Program-made: the position numbers and the translations under genes
Source: Nitrospirota bacterium
GTDB taxonomy: Bacteria > Nitrospirota > Thermodesulfovibrionia > Thermodesulfovibrionales > UBA6898
DNA length: 37,722 nucleotides
Assembly (NCBI GenBank): GCA_016215155.1
Contig: JACRLQ010000036.1
Location: forward strand, 1-37,722
Reading direction: 5' to 3'
Part shown: in pieces, positions 25,743-33,651 of the stretch
How the letters are laid out: each line of letters opens with the position of its first letter
How positions within the stretch are numbered: the first letter of the stretch is position 1
The notes under the pieces: model-generated
The model's input: only the letters and a program-made list of their open reading frames with translations
What the model was told of the DNA's origin: nothing
Databases searched by the model: none

Positions 25743-26558
25743 CTACTGAGCGTTCGGATAAAAGAGCTGATTTCCCTTGGGGTCCTTAAATGAGGCGATG
25801 GCCTGCTGTCCTTCATTCGAAACAAGCCAGTTAACAAACTCCATCGCCTCATTGTATTTGACGTGTTTATGTTTTTCAGGGTTAACCACCATCACCCCAT
25901 ACTGATTAAAAAAAATGGGGTCACCGTCAAAAACCACATCCATATTTAGTTTGTCCCTGTCTTTTGTCGCAAGCCAGGTGCCGTTATCAGTAAGCGTATA
26001 CGCGCGCTTTTCGTTTGCTATCCTCTGGGTCTTTTCCATCCCCTGGCCGGCCTCAAGATACCACTTCTGTCCCTTCGGCTCCACCCCGATTTTTTTCCAG
26101 AGGGACAATTCCTTTATATGGGTCCCGGAGTTGTCACCCCTGGAAACGAAAAGGGCTGAGGCGCTGATTTTTTTGAACGCCTCAGCCGCGGACGTAATGT
26201 CTTTAATCTTTGCCGGATCATCGACGGGGCCAATGATCACAAAAACATTATACATAACGTCAGAGCGCTCGACAAAAAAGCCCTCTTCCACCGCCTTCAG
26301 TTCCTGCTCTTCGGCGTGGACAAAAACCACGTCGGCATCTCCCCTTTTCCCCATCTCGATGGCCGCTCCCGTACCGCGGGCTACGACCTTTACCTTGATG
26401 CCCGTTTTTTTCTCGAATACCGGCAGGATGTGGTTAAACAGGCCCGAGTTCTCGGTGCTCGTTGTGGATGCGCAGATAATCGTTGTCACGGCCGGAGCCT
26501 GCGCGGGCAGACAGAACATTAAAATGGCCGGCATAAGATAAGCAAATAATTTTTTCAT
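25743..26558 (-). CDS. tupA: Tungstate-binding periplasmic protein
   Basis: The 271-residue protein starts with a signal peptide (MKKLFAYLMPAILMFCLPAQ, cleavage near APA). The mature start contains CASTTSTENSGLFNHILP, the oxyanion-binding TTST-x-x-SGL motif of TupA, and later GTGAAIEMGKRGDADVVFVH and MYNVFVIIGP, all family signatures. TupA proteins prefer tungstate, some also accept molybdate. Such uptake implies tungsten enzymes such as formate dehydrogenases or aldehyde oxidoreductases elsewhere in the genome. ATG 26558 is chosen over 26585 because AAGGAGTG lies just upstream and a signal peptide follows directly. That ribosome-binding site overlaps the leuB stop region, ten bases away. Confidence 0.92.
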   Translation of the reverse strand: MKKLFAYLMPAILMFCLPAQAPAVTTIICASTTSTENSGLFNHILPVFEKKTGIKVKVVARGTGAAIEMGKRGDADVVFVHAEEQELKAVEEGFFVERSDVMYNVFVIIGPVDDPAKIKDITSAAEAFKKISASALFVSRGDNSGTHIKELSLWKKIGVEPKGQKWYLEAGQGMEKTQRIANEKRAYTLTDNGTWLATKDRDKLNMDVVFDGDPIFFNQYGVMVVNPEKHKHVKYNEAMEFVNWLVSNEGQQAIASFKDPKGNQLFYPNAQ

Positions 26559-26568
26559 GTTACACTCC

Positions 26569-27645
26569 TTAGATCTGTGAGGCAACCATGTCGCCGACTT
26601 CCGTCGTGGAATAGCCCATCCTGCCGGCGGCCTGGCTCTTCATCTTCTTCATGGCGGCCATCATCGACGTCTCTACCGCCCTGGACGACTTCGACTCTCC
26701 GAGGGCGTCGAGCATCATCATCGCGGCGCCTATCGCGGCCATGGGATTGATCACGTTCTGTCCCGCGTACTTGGGGGCGCTTCCGCCCATCGGCTCGAAC
26801 ATCGAAACCCCTTCGGGGTTGATGTTGCCGCCGGAGGCCACCCCGAGGCCGCCCTGTATCATGGCGCCCAGGTCGGTGATGATGTCCCCGAAGAGATTTT
26901 CGGTGACCGCCACGTCGAACCATTCGGGGTTCTTCACGAACCACATATTCGCGGCATCGACATGGTTATAGTCGCGCTTAAGTTCAGGATACTGCTTAGA
27001 GCCCATCTCTTCAAAGGCGCGGTACCAGAGGTCGCCGCAGTGGGTCAGGACGTTTCTTTTATGGATCAGGGTGATAGGTTTTGCCGCGTATTTCGGGTTC
27101 AGGGCATTGCGCCTCTTTTTAAGTTGGAAGGCATATTTAAGGCAACGGTCAACCGTGCGGCGGTCATAGACCATCAGCTGTGTCGCGATCTCGTCGGGGG
27201 TCCCGACCCTGGTGGCCCCCCCTATGCTCGTATAGATGCCGCCGGTATTTTCACGGATGACGACGAAATCTATGTCCTCCGGCCCCTTGTCTTTAAGCGG
27301 AGTATCCACGTTCGGGTAGAGTTTAACCGGGCGCAGGTTGATATACTGGTCAAGCGCGAAACGGATTTTAAGAAGAATGCCGGTCTCCAGGATGCCGGGC
27401 TTGACCTCCGGGTGTCCGATTGCGCCCAGGAACATCGAATCGAATTTCCTGAACTCGTCTATCGCGCTGTCGGGCAGGGTCTCGCCGGTCTTTAAATAAC
27501 GCTCGCCGCCGAAATCAAACTCAGTGTAGGCGAGTTTGAAGCCGCCCTTCGAAGCTGCCGCATCAAGGACCTTTCTGGCCTCACGCACCACCTCCGGCCC
27601 AGTGCCGTCTCCCGGAATTACCGCTATGCTATATGTCTTTGACAT
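26569..27645 (-). CDS. leuB: 3-isopropylmalate dehydrogenase
   Basis: The 358-residue enzyme oxidatively decarboxylates 3-isopropylmalate with NAD. Seen are IAVIPGDGTGPEVVREA, the substrate loop ILLKIRFALDQYINLRPVKL, VIRENTGGIYTSIGG, HKRNVLTHCGDLW and the metal-binding NLFGDIITDLGAMIQGG, followed by FEPMGGSAPKYAGQ. These define the beta-decarboxylating dehydrogenase family; isocitrate-, tartrate- and homoisocitrate-type relatives are alternatives, but leuC and leuD are in the same window. AGGAGG favours the second ATG (27645) over the first (27648). It is the first gene of the run leuB-tupABC-asd-mtaD. A TATAAT box (27678-27673 on the minus strand) lies 28 bases upstream. Confidence 0.88.
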   Translation of the reverse strand: MSKTYSIAVIPGDGTGPEVVREARKVLDAAASKGGFKLAYTEFDFGGERYLKTGETLPDSAIDEFRKFDSMFLGAIGHPEVKPGILETGILLKIRFALDQYINLRPVKLYPNVDTPLKDKGPEDIDFVVIRENTGGIYTSIGGATRVGTPDEIATQLMVYDRRTVDRCLKYAFQLKKRRNALNPKYAAKPITLIHKRNVLTHCGDLWYRAFEEMGSKQYPELKRDYNHVDAANMWFVKNPEWFDVAVTENLFGDIITDLGAMIQGGLGVASGGNINPEGVSMFEPMGGSAPKYAGQNVINPMAAIGAAMMMLDALGESKSSRAVETSMMAAMKKMKSQAAGRMGYSTTEVGDMVASQI

Positions 27646-27856
27646 CATCGCCTCCTAAGGGATAATAAGTCGATTATATTATCATATCCTGGCATTTTCT
27701 GAGAAGGAGATCGGAAGGACGGACGCAACCATGCATTGACGGACCGGTATTCGCCCGCCCCTACCCTCCTCATAGACGGCGGGCAAGCACCTCTGCCGGG
27801 AGGGGAATTAAAATGGTACAATAATATCCGTTAATTTTTATAAACCCGGAGGGGAA

Positions 27857-29482
27857 ATGACAGAACAGTTCAAAAACGCGGCTTCCTGCTGGAAGGCGAT
27901 ACTGGCGGATGTGGAAAAAAACAGAGGCCTGCTGACGCACATAGAAAGGTTCGCGCGCGAAAACACCGATCCGGCAACGATCGTCTTCGGCACTTCCGGC
28001 TGGAGGGGTGAAATAGGCGCCGATTTCACTTTTCAGAATATCCGTGTGGTGACATCTGCGATACTGGAGATGTTGAGGGGAAACGACAGCTCAGTCATGA
28101 AGGCGATGGGCGTTTCCGGGTTCGACGAAATCAAGAGGCGAGGAATCATCGTAGGCCATGACAACCGTTTTCTGGGCCGCGAATTCGCGATGGACGTACT
28201 GGGCCTCCTGCAGCAGGCTGGGATAAGGACCTGGTATGCGGGCGAGTCTCCGACACCTGAATTTTCCGCGGGCATAGAGATGCTCGGCGCCGCCTGCGCC
28301 ATAAACCTCACGCCTTCCCATAATCCGGCAAACTATGCCGGCTTTAAGTTCAATCCAGCTGACGGAGGCCCCGCCGGCTCTGAGATAACGTCAGTCATCG
28401 AAGAGATCTCAAACCGTATGATGAAGACCGGCCGGCGTCTCGAAAGCGCGCCGCCCGCTGACATCGAAGGCATCGACCTGTCTTCGCTTTACCTGCGATA
28501 TCTCAGGGAAAGACAGACCATCGATATCGAGAGAATCCTTGGCTTTATAAAAGACGACGACTGCTCGATATGCATAGACAACGTGCACGGCTCGACAAGG
28601 GGCCGGGTACAGAAACTGCTCGGGGAAAACGAAAAAATAATCTACCTGAGGACCCTGGACGAACCGCTTTTTGGAGGGGTCGCGCCCGAGCCTTCTGAAA
28701 AAAATATGGCAGGGGTTGAACAGGCCCTTAAGGGAAGCCCTGCCAGGCTGAAGCTGGGCGCGATTATGGACCCCGACGGAGACCGCATCCGTTTTTACGA
28801 CGGCAGGGTCCAGATACCGATGAATTATTTCGGCGCCATGGCCCTGCATTTCCTCCATGTACATAAAGGTCTGAGGGGCATCGTCGTGAAGTCCGTCGGC
28901 ACGAGCAACCTTGTAAATGCCATAGCGGCCGCGCTCGGCATAACAGTGAGGGAAACCAGGGTCGGTTTTAAAAACTTCAGGCCATATATGGTGGAAGGCG
29001 CCCCGGAACGGGCGCTCGTGGCCTTTGAAGAGTCCGACGGGATCTCGGGATATAACCATACACTCGAAAAAGACGCCCTCTTCGGCCTGCTCCTTGCGGT
29101 TGAAATGATGGCGGTAACCGGCATGAACCTCTCCGAATACCTTGAGTCGATCATGGATGAATTCGGTCATTATTTCCCTGACCGCTCCGGCATATCCGTG
29201 GACAAAGACCTCGTCGGCGCTCCCCTGCTGAACAAACTCTCTGTATTGGGCGAGAGATATAAAAAAGGCGCAGCCATAATCATAGGAGGACAGACGAGGA
29301 CCGTTAAAGACGTCATTTCCGTGGATGGAACCAAGCTGGTTTTTGACGATGGCTCATGGCTTATGATAAGGCCGTCAGGCACTGAACCCAAGGTCAGGTT
29401 TTATATAGAGGCAAGGACGGCGGAAGGTAAAAAAGCGGTCTTCGAGACGGCCGAGCGCATGACCCGGGAAGCCCTTTCATGA
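27857..29482 (+). CDS. Alpha-D-phosphohexomutase, phosphoglucomutase-like
   Basis: The 541-residue protein interconverts hexose 1- and 6-phosphates. All four family loops are visible: catalytic serine in LTPSHNPANYAGFKF, metal loop DPDGDRIRFYDG, sugar-specificity loop AFEESDGISGYNH and phosphate loop RPSGTEPKVRFYIEA. FGTSGWRGEIGADFTF is the N-terminal signature. The EES-DG-SG specificity loop is of the phosphoglucomutase/phosphomannomutase type. GGAGGGG just before ATG 27857 is a strong ribosome-binding site. A second mutase overlaps or closely follows. Confidence 0.9.
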   Translation: MTEQFKNAASCWKAILADVEKNRGLLTHIERFARENTDPATIVFGTSGWRGEIGADFTFQNIRVVTSAILEMLRGNDSSVMKAMGVSGFDEIKRRGIIVGHDNRFLGREFAMDVLGLLQQAGIRTWYAGESPTPEFSAGIEMLGAACAINLTPSHNPANYAGFKFNPADGGPAGSEITSVIEEISNRMMKTGRRLESAPPADIEGIDLSSLYLRYLRERQTIDIERILGFIKDDDCSICIDNVHGSTRGRVQKLLGENEKIIYLRTLDEPLFGGVAPEPSEKNMAGVEQALKGSPARLKLGAIMDPDGDRIRFYDGRVQIPMNYFGAMALHFLHVHKGLRGIVVKSVGTSNLVNAIAAALGITVRETRVGFKNFRPYMVEGAPERALVAFEESDGISGYNHTLEKDALFGLLLAVEMMAVTGMNLSEYLESIMDEFGHYFPDRSGISVDKDLVGAPLLNKLSVLGERYKKGAAIIIGGQTRTVKDVISVDGTKLVFDDGSWLMIRPSGTEPKVRFYIEARTAEGKKAVFETAERMTREALS

Positions 29483-29505
29483 TAAAGGAGGAATGGGACG
29501 CTGAT

Positions 29506-30909
29506 ATGAAAAAGACAATGTTCCGTGAATACGATATCAGGGGCCGCGTCAGCGGCGATGAGTTGAATCCTGATTCCGTCGAAAACATAGCAAAGGCCTT
29601 CGGAACTCTAATGAAAAGGCAAAAGGGCCATACGATGGCGGTCGTAGGATATGACAGCAGAAGATGTTCTCCGGATTTCAGGGACGCCGTTGTTAAGGGC
29701 CTCAATGCGGTAGGATGCTCTACCGTAGATATCGGAACGGCCACGACCCCTGTTTTTTATTTCGCGCAGTATCTGCTCGGCATTCAGGCCGGCGTCATGA
29801 TTACGGGCAGCCATAATCCCGACGGCTGGTCGGGGTTCAAGATGGCCAACGGTCTTTCATCGACCCTGCTGAGCGACGATATAAACGAACTCTACAACCT
29901 GACGCTGAATAAGGATTTTGAAACAGGAAACGGAAAGGCCTTCAGGTTCGACGATATAAAAGATGCCTACATCTCGGCGCTGAAGTGGCGTGTGGTCCCG
30001 GGAAAACGACTGAAGATCGTGGTTGATGCCGGAAACGGCACGGCAGGAATGTATGCTCCCGCCCTTTTCCGGGCGGCAGGTTTTGATGTTGTCGAAGTCT
30101 TCTGCGAATTAGACCCGGGGTTTCCTAACCATTTCCCTAACCCTTCGGAACTCCATACCCTGGAAATCCTCAGCCAAAAAACGATCGAACACAAGGCCGA
30201 TTTGGGCATGTCCTTTGACGGGGACGGCGACCGGCTTGGAGTAGTGGACGAAAAAGGCAATGTCGTATCTTCCGACAGGGTGCTGGTTTTCCTGGCGCGC
30301 CAGATACTTGAAAAGAAACCCGGCTCGAAGATAGTCTTCGATGTCAAATGCACAAGGGCTTTGATCGAAGACATCGAAGAAAAGGGCGGGGTCCCGGTAA
30401 TGTGGAAGACCGGACATTCCTATATAAAACGCAAGGTGGCGGAGGAAAAGGCCGCGCTGGGAGGCGAGCAGTCCGGGCATATTTTTGTCGTGGACAATTA
30501 TTATTCTTTCGACGACGGGTTATACGCAGGGCTTAGGCTTGCGGAATATCTGTCCCATCAAACGGAGCCTCTGTCCGGACTGATTAAAACCTTGAAGCAG
30601 TATCTGAGTTCCCCAAATATGCAGGTCCACTGTCCCGACGACAAAAAGTACGCCGTTGTGGACAAAGTGACCGAAGATTTAAAGTCGGTCTATGGAGAGA
30701 AAAACGTTATCGACATTAACGGCGCGAGGTTCAATGTCGGAGAGGGTTGGGGCCTGATACGGGCGTCCTCCAATGTGCCGGCGCTGGTTGTGATGCTTGA
30801 GGCCGTCACAAAAGAAGAATATATAAGGATAAAAAAGATATTAAAGGACATGCTTGCCCAATACCCTGAGGTGGGCAAAGATTGGGAAAACGAGGTGGAC
30901 CCGTTTTAA
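29506..30909 (+). CDS. Phosphomannomutase/phosphoglucomutase
   Basis: The 467-residue enzyme starts MKKTMFREYDIRGRVS, the AlgC/ManB-type N-terminus. Catalytic serine is in ITGSHNPDGWSGFKM, the metal loop is FDGDGDRLGVVDEKG, the specificity loop GGEQSGHIF and the phosphate loop RASSNVPALVVMLEA, where the usual Thr-Glu-Pro is Asn-Val-Pro. It makes mannose 1-phosphate or glucose 1-phosphate for surface glycans. The frame opens at ATG 29479, whose ATGA overlaps the upstream stop, and AGGAGG lies between the two candidate starts, so translation is coupled to the first mutase; I favour 29506 from family length. Confidence 0.9.
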   Translation: MKKTMFREYDIRGRVSGDELNPDSVENIAKAFGTLMKRQKGHTMAVVGYDSRRCSPDFRDAVVKGLNAVGCSTVDIGTATTPVFYFAQYLLGIQAGVMITGSHNPDGWSGFKMANGLSSTLLSDDINELYNLTLNKDFETGNGKAFRFDDIKDAYISALKWRVVPGKRLKIVVDAGNGTAGMYAPALFRAAGFDVVEVFCELDPGFPNHFPNPSELHTLEILSQKTIEHKADLGMSFDGDGDRLGVVDEKGNVVSSDRVLVFLARQILEKKPGSKIVFDVKCTRALIEDIEEKGGVPVMWKTGHSYIKRKVAEEKAALGGEQSGHIFVVDNYYSFDDGLYAGLRLAEYLSHQTEPLSGLIKTLKQYLSSPNMQVHCPDDKKYAVVDKVTEDLKSVYGEKNVIDINGARFNVGEGWGLIRASSNVPALVVMLEAVTKEEYIRIKKILKDMLAQYPEVGKDWENEVDPF

Positions 30910-30931
30910 TCCGCGGACACGGACTGAAGCC

Positions 30932-32188
30932 TCAGGCAGACAGCATCTGTATAAGCAGCATGACATTCAGCACTGAAACGATGGCAGCCACCGTCCAGAG
31001 GGAGATCTTCTCCCTGCAGGTATTCGCGAACTTCCCCATGACACGGGCGGAAGATGTCAGATAGATCAGGCTGAATATGGTCAGCGGCAGCTGTATGCTT
31101 AGGGCTATCTGGCTCCATATAAGCCCCTGAAACGGGTCTGACAGAAAGAAGATCGCCAGAAGGCCGCCGCCGAGGGTAATCATGATCCCGATTCGCGAAT
31201 GACTGTCATTGATATTAAACGGCTCCATAAATATTCCCGCAAAGATGCTCCCCCCGGCCATAGCGGCGGTTAGCGACGATGAGAGGCCGGCAAACAAAAG
31301 GGCAAGGGCAAATACCGCCGCCGCCATGTCGCCCAAAAGCGGTCTCAGTGTCTCCTGGGCCTGCGGAAGTTCGGTCACGGTAATTCCATTGGTAAAAAAA
31401 ACCGCGGCGGCGACCATTATCATGGCGCTGTTGATGGCCCAGCCGGTCAGCATCGCAAAGAGGGTATCGGCAAACTCAAACCTGAGCTGTTTTTTTATCG
31501 TCTCCTCTCCTTCGAGGTTCCACTGCCGGCTCTGTATTATCTCTGAATGCAGATAGATATTATGAGGCATAACTACAGCGCCGAGCACGCTCATGATGAT
31601 CGGAAGAGACCCTTCCGGCATCGATGGGACCGCCCAGCTTATGAAAACGGTCTTCATATCCAGTTTCACCAGGGCGAGTTCAAAAAGAAACGCCAGGCCT
31701 ATCAGCGAGACAAACCCTATGATCCAGCGTTCGACTTTTTTATAACCGTGAGACATAAGCATATAGGTCACAAGCCCCGTTGAAAGAACGGCCCCGGCCG
31801 AAAGGGGCAGTCCGGTCAGCATCCTGAGACCGATCGCCGCGCCAAGTATCTCCGCAAGCGCGGTCGAAACAGACGCCATGACCGCGGTCGCCAGCAGGAA
31901 TCTGCCCGCGGGCCGGCCCATATGCTTTGTGGTCGCCTCGGAAAGACAGAGGCCCGTGGCGATGCCGAGGTGGGCGGCGTTGTGCTGAAGCAGTATCAGC
32001 ATCAGGGTCGAAAGCGTCACCATCCACAGCAGGGAATATCCGTACCTTGAGCCCGCGGCGATATTTGAGGCCCAGTTCCCCGGGTCGATGAAGCCGACGG
32101 TGACAAGAAACCCCGGACCTATATATTTCAGGATCTCAAGCGCCCCGAATTTGGGGGTATGCCTTCCGAACCAGTCCCCGGGCCGCAT
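30932..32188 (-). CDS. Nramp-family divalent metal transporter
   Basis: The 418-residue inner-membrane protein has about eleven hydrophobic segments. TM1 contains TVGFIDPGNWASNIAAG with the metal-binding DPGN motif, and TM6 contains GAVVMPHNIYLHSEIIQSR with the MPH motif; both coordinate Mn2+ or Fe2+ in known Nramp structures. The metal-selecting methionine is present, so manganese or iron import driven by protons is expected. It starts four bases after the stop of a small cytochrome c gene and so shares its transcript. The C-terminus converges with the mutase gene at a distance of 22 bases. Confidence 0.92.
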   Translation of the reverse strand: MRPGDWFGRHTPKFGALEILKYIGPGFLVTVGFIDPGNWASNIAAGSRYGYSLLWMVTLSTLMLILLQHNAAHLGIATGLCLSEATTKHMGRPAGRFLLATAVMASVSTALAEILGAAIGLRMLTGLPLSAGAVLSTGLVTYMLMSHGYKKVERWIIGFVSLIGLAFLFELALVKLDMKTVFISWAVPSMPEGSLPIIMSVLGAVVMPHNIYLHSEIIQSRQWNLEGEETIKKQLRFEFADTLFAMLTGWAINSAMIMVAAAVFFTNGITVTELPQAQETLRPLLGDMAAAVFALALLFAGLSSSLTAAMAGGSIFAGIFMEPFNINDSHSRIGIMITLGGGLLAIFFLSDPFQGLIWSQIALSIQLPLTIFSLIYLTSSARVMGKFANTCREKISLWTVAAIVSVLNVMLLIQMLSA

Positions 32189-32192
32189 ATCG

Positions 32193-32507
32193 TCAGGACT
32201 TCAGGTACTTTAACAGTGCGGATACCTCTTTGCCGGAGAGATGTTTGAAGGAAGGCATCAGGCTGCCGGGATTATGGACCTGCGGGTCTTTTATCTGCTG
32301 CCTTATCCACGCGTCGTCCCTCCGTTTTGTGACCGCCGTAAGCTCAGGCCCCGCGCTCCCCCCCTGCCCCTTGAAACTGTGGCAGTCAATGCAGCCTTCA
32401 CGCCTGAAGATTACATCTCCCGGGGGCGAATCAAAGAATTTTATGACAATAAATATGAACACTAAAGCCGCTCCGGCGATGATATACAGTCTCTTTGCAT
32501 TATCCAT
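32193..32507 (-). CDS. Membrane-anchored mono-heme cytochrome c
   Basis: The 104-residue protein has an N-terminal membrane segment (LYIIAGAALVFIFIVIKFF, residues about 7-26) and a small class-I cytochrome domain facing the periplasm. The heme-binding motif is CIDCH (about 39-43), and the distal ligand is the Met in GSLMPSF (about 82-86). GPELTAVTKRRDDAWIRQQI is typical of the fold. GGGAGG before ATG 32507 supports the start. It is the first gene of a two-gene operon with the Nramp transporter. It would shuttle electrons at the inner membrane; the partner is unknown. Confidence 0.88.
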   Translation of the reverse strand: MDNAKRLYIIAGAALVFIFIVIKFFDSPPGDVIFRREGCIDCHSFKGQGGSAGPELTAVTKRRDDAWIRQQIKDPQVHNPGSLMPSFKHLSGKEVSALLKYLKS

Positions 32508-32601
32508 AGATCCGCCTCCCGGGCATCAAGAAACTTATATATGATTATAACCATATTTTATACCTAAAATGGACTTTCCGGAAGCCCGGCCTCCTTTACA
32601 A

Positions 32602-32629
32602 TTGGCAAACCTTGCTGGTATTATACAAT
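32602..32629 (+). promoter_or_regulatory. Promoter of tRNA-Ser
   Basis: TTGGCA (32602-32607) and TACAAT (32624-32629) each match the sigma-70 consensus in five of six positions, with a 16-base spacer. Transcription would start at about 32635-32637, at or within a base or two of the mature tRNA 5' end. Confidence 0.5.
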
Positions 32630-32634
32630 GTTCT

Positions 32635-32727
32635 GGAGAGGTGGCCGAGTCGGTCGAAGGCAGCCGCCTGCTAAGCGGTTGTGGGGGTAAGACCTCACCC
32701 AGGGTTCGAATCCCTGCCTCTCCGCCA
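32635..32727 (+). tRNA. tRNA-Ser(GCT)
   Basis: A class-II tRNA of 93 bases with encoded CCA. The acceptor GGAGAGG (32635-32641) pairs with CCTCTCC (32717-32723). The anticodon loop CTGCTAA (32668-32674) carries GCT, reading AGC/AGU serine codons. A long variable arm (GTGGGGGTAAGACCTCAC region) and the T-loop GGTTCGAATCC are present, as required for serine identity. Confidence 0.97.
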
Positions 32728-32812
32728 TCATTTGGAATTTGTATATCAGTTCTTACTGATAAAAATATAGTTAAGGTCATTGACTTTTAACTTAAAACAA
32801 GGAGGTTTTTAG

Positions 32813-33349
32813 ATGAAGAAAAAGATTCTGGCAGTAGCGTGCAGCCTTGTTCTGCTGGTAGCAGTCGGGGCCTGCAAAAAGAAAACTGATCAGCCGGCGC
32901 CCCAGGCAGGCGCACCCGGCGGGCAGCTCCCTCCCGGACATCCGGCAGGCGGTCAGGCAGGTCCGGGCGGAGTCATGATGCCTAAGGGCGAAACAGTGGT
33001 AACGCTCCCTGATGCGGTAAAGGGCAAATGGAAGGGTGTGGTGCTTGTTATAGAAGACAAGGCATCGAAGAAATCGTCTGAACATACGGTCAACCTTAAC
33101 AGCGACTTCAAGGTCCCGAACTCCGACCTTAAAATATCTGTCGGCGAGTTCCTTCCTGACTTCAAGATGGAAGGTCTTTCGATCACTTCAGTTACCAATG
33201 AGACGAACAACCCTGCGGTGAAGGTGGTTATCTTCGATAAAGACAAGGAAGTATTCAAGGGCTGGCTGTATTCGAAGTTCCCCACGATCCATCCTTTCGA
33301 GCACCCGAAATTCGGCCTGCTCCTGAAAAGTGGAGTCAAAAAGGGATAA
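32813..33349 (+). CDS. DUF2155-type lipoprotein
   Basis: The 178-residue protein has a lipoprotein signal: basic MKKK, a hydrophobic run and a lipobox ending AVGAC, with Cys21 as the likely lipidated residue. A Pro/Gly-rich linker (to about 55) follows. The C-terminal domain ends VFKGWLYSKFPTIHPFEHPK, matching the DUF2155 signature of periplasmic proteins with an FxGWM/L-x(5)P-x(4)EHP pattern. AAGGAGG upstream supports the start. The function of DUF2155 is unknown. The gene is sandwiched between two tRNA genes and is followed 16 bases later by tRNA-Arg, with which it may be cotranscribed. Confidence 0.8.
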   Translation: MKKKILAVACSLVLLVAVGACKKKTDQPAPQAGAPGGQLPPGHPAGGQAGPGGVMMPKGETVVTLPDAVKGKWKGVVLVIEDKASKKSSEHTVNLNSDFKVPNSDLKISVGEFLPDFKMEGLSITSVTNETNNPAVKVVIFDKDKEVFKGWLYSKFPTIHPFEHPKFGLLLKSGVKKG

Positions 33350-33365
33350 CAACAGCGGACAATTT

Positions 33366-33442
33366 GCGCCCTTAGCTCAGCTGGATAGAGCGTCGGACTA
33401 CGAATCCGCAGGCCGGGGGTTCGAATCCCTCAGGGCGCGCCA
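33366..33442 (+). tRNA. tRNA-Arg(ACG)
   Basis: A 77-base tRNA with encoded CCA. The acceptor GCGCCCT (33366-33372) pairs with AGGGCGC (33432-33438). The anticodon loop CTACGAA (33398-33404) carries ACG, whose A is normally edited to inosine to read CGU, CGC and CGA. D-arm GCTCAGCTGGATAGAGC and T-loop GGTTCGAATCC are normal. The outermost anticodon-stem pair (33393 with 33409) is a T-C mismatch. Confidence 0.97.
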
Positions 33443-33468
33443 ATAACATAACTGCGTTAAAAACCTTC

Positions 33469-33505
33469 AAAGGGCCGCGACAAACAAATCGCGGCCCTTT
33501 TTTTT
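33469..33505 (+). terminator. Rho-independent terminator after tRNA-Arg
   Basis: AAGGGCCGCGA (33470-33480) pairs perfectly with TCGCGGCCCTT (33489-33499) around an eight-base loop, and a run of eight T follows. It should end transcripts carrying the DUF2155 gene and tRNA-Arg. Confidence 0.92.
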
Positions 33506-33651
33506 GCCATCATCTAATCCCCGACGGACTGATTCCCGCATGTTATAATGAACATCCGGACTGATGTCCGGCCCGAATCTCCACGAGGTGATAATTAATT
33601 AAGACACGCGGATGAGGGGCCGTAAGTTGAATTCCCAGGAGGTATTTCGCC

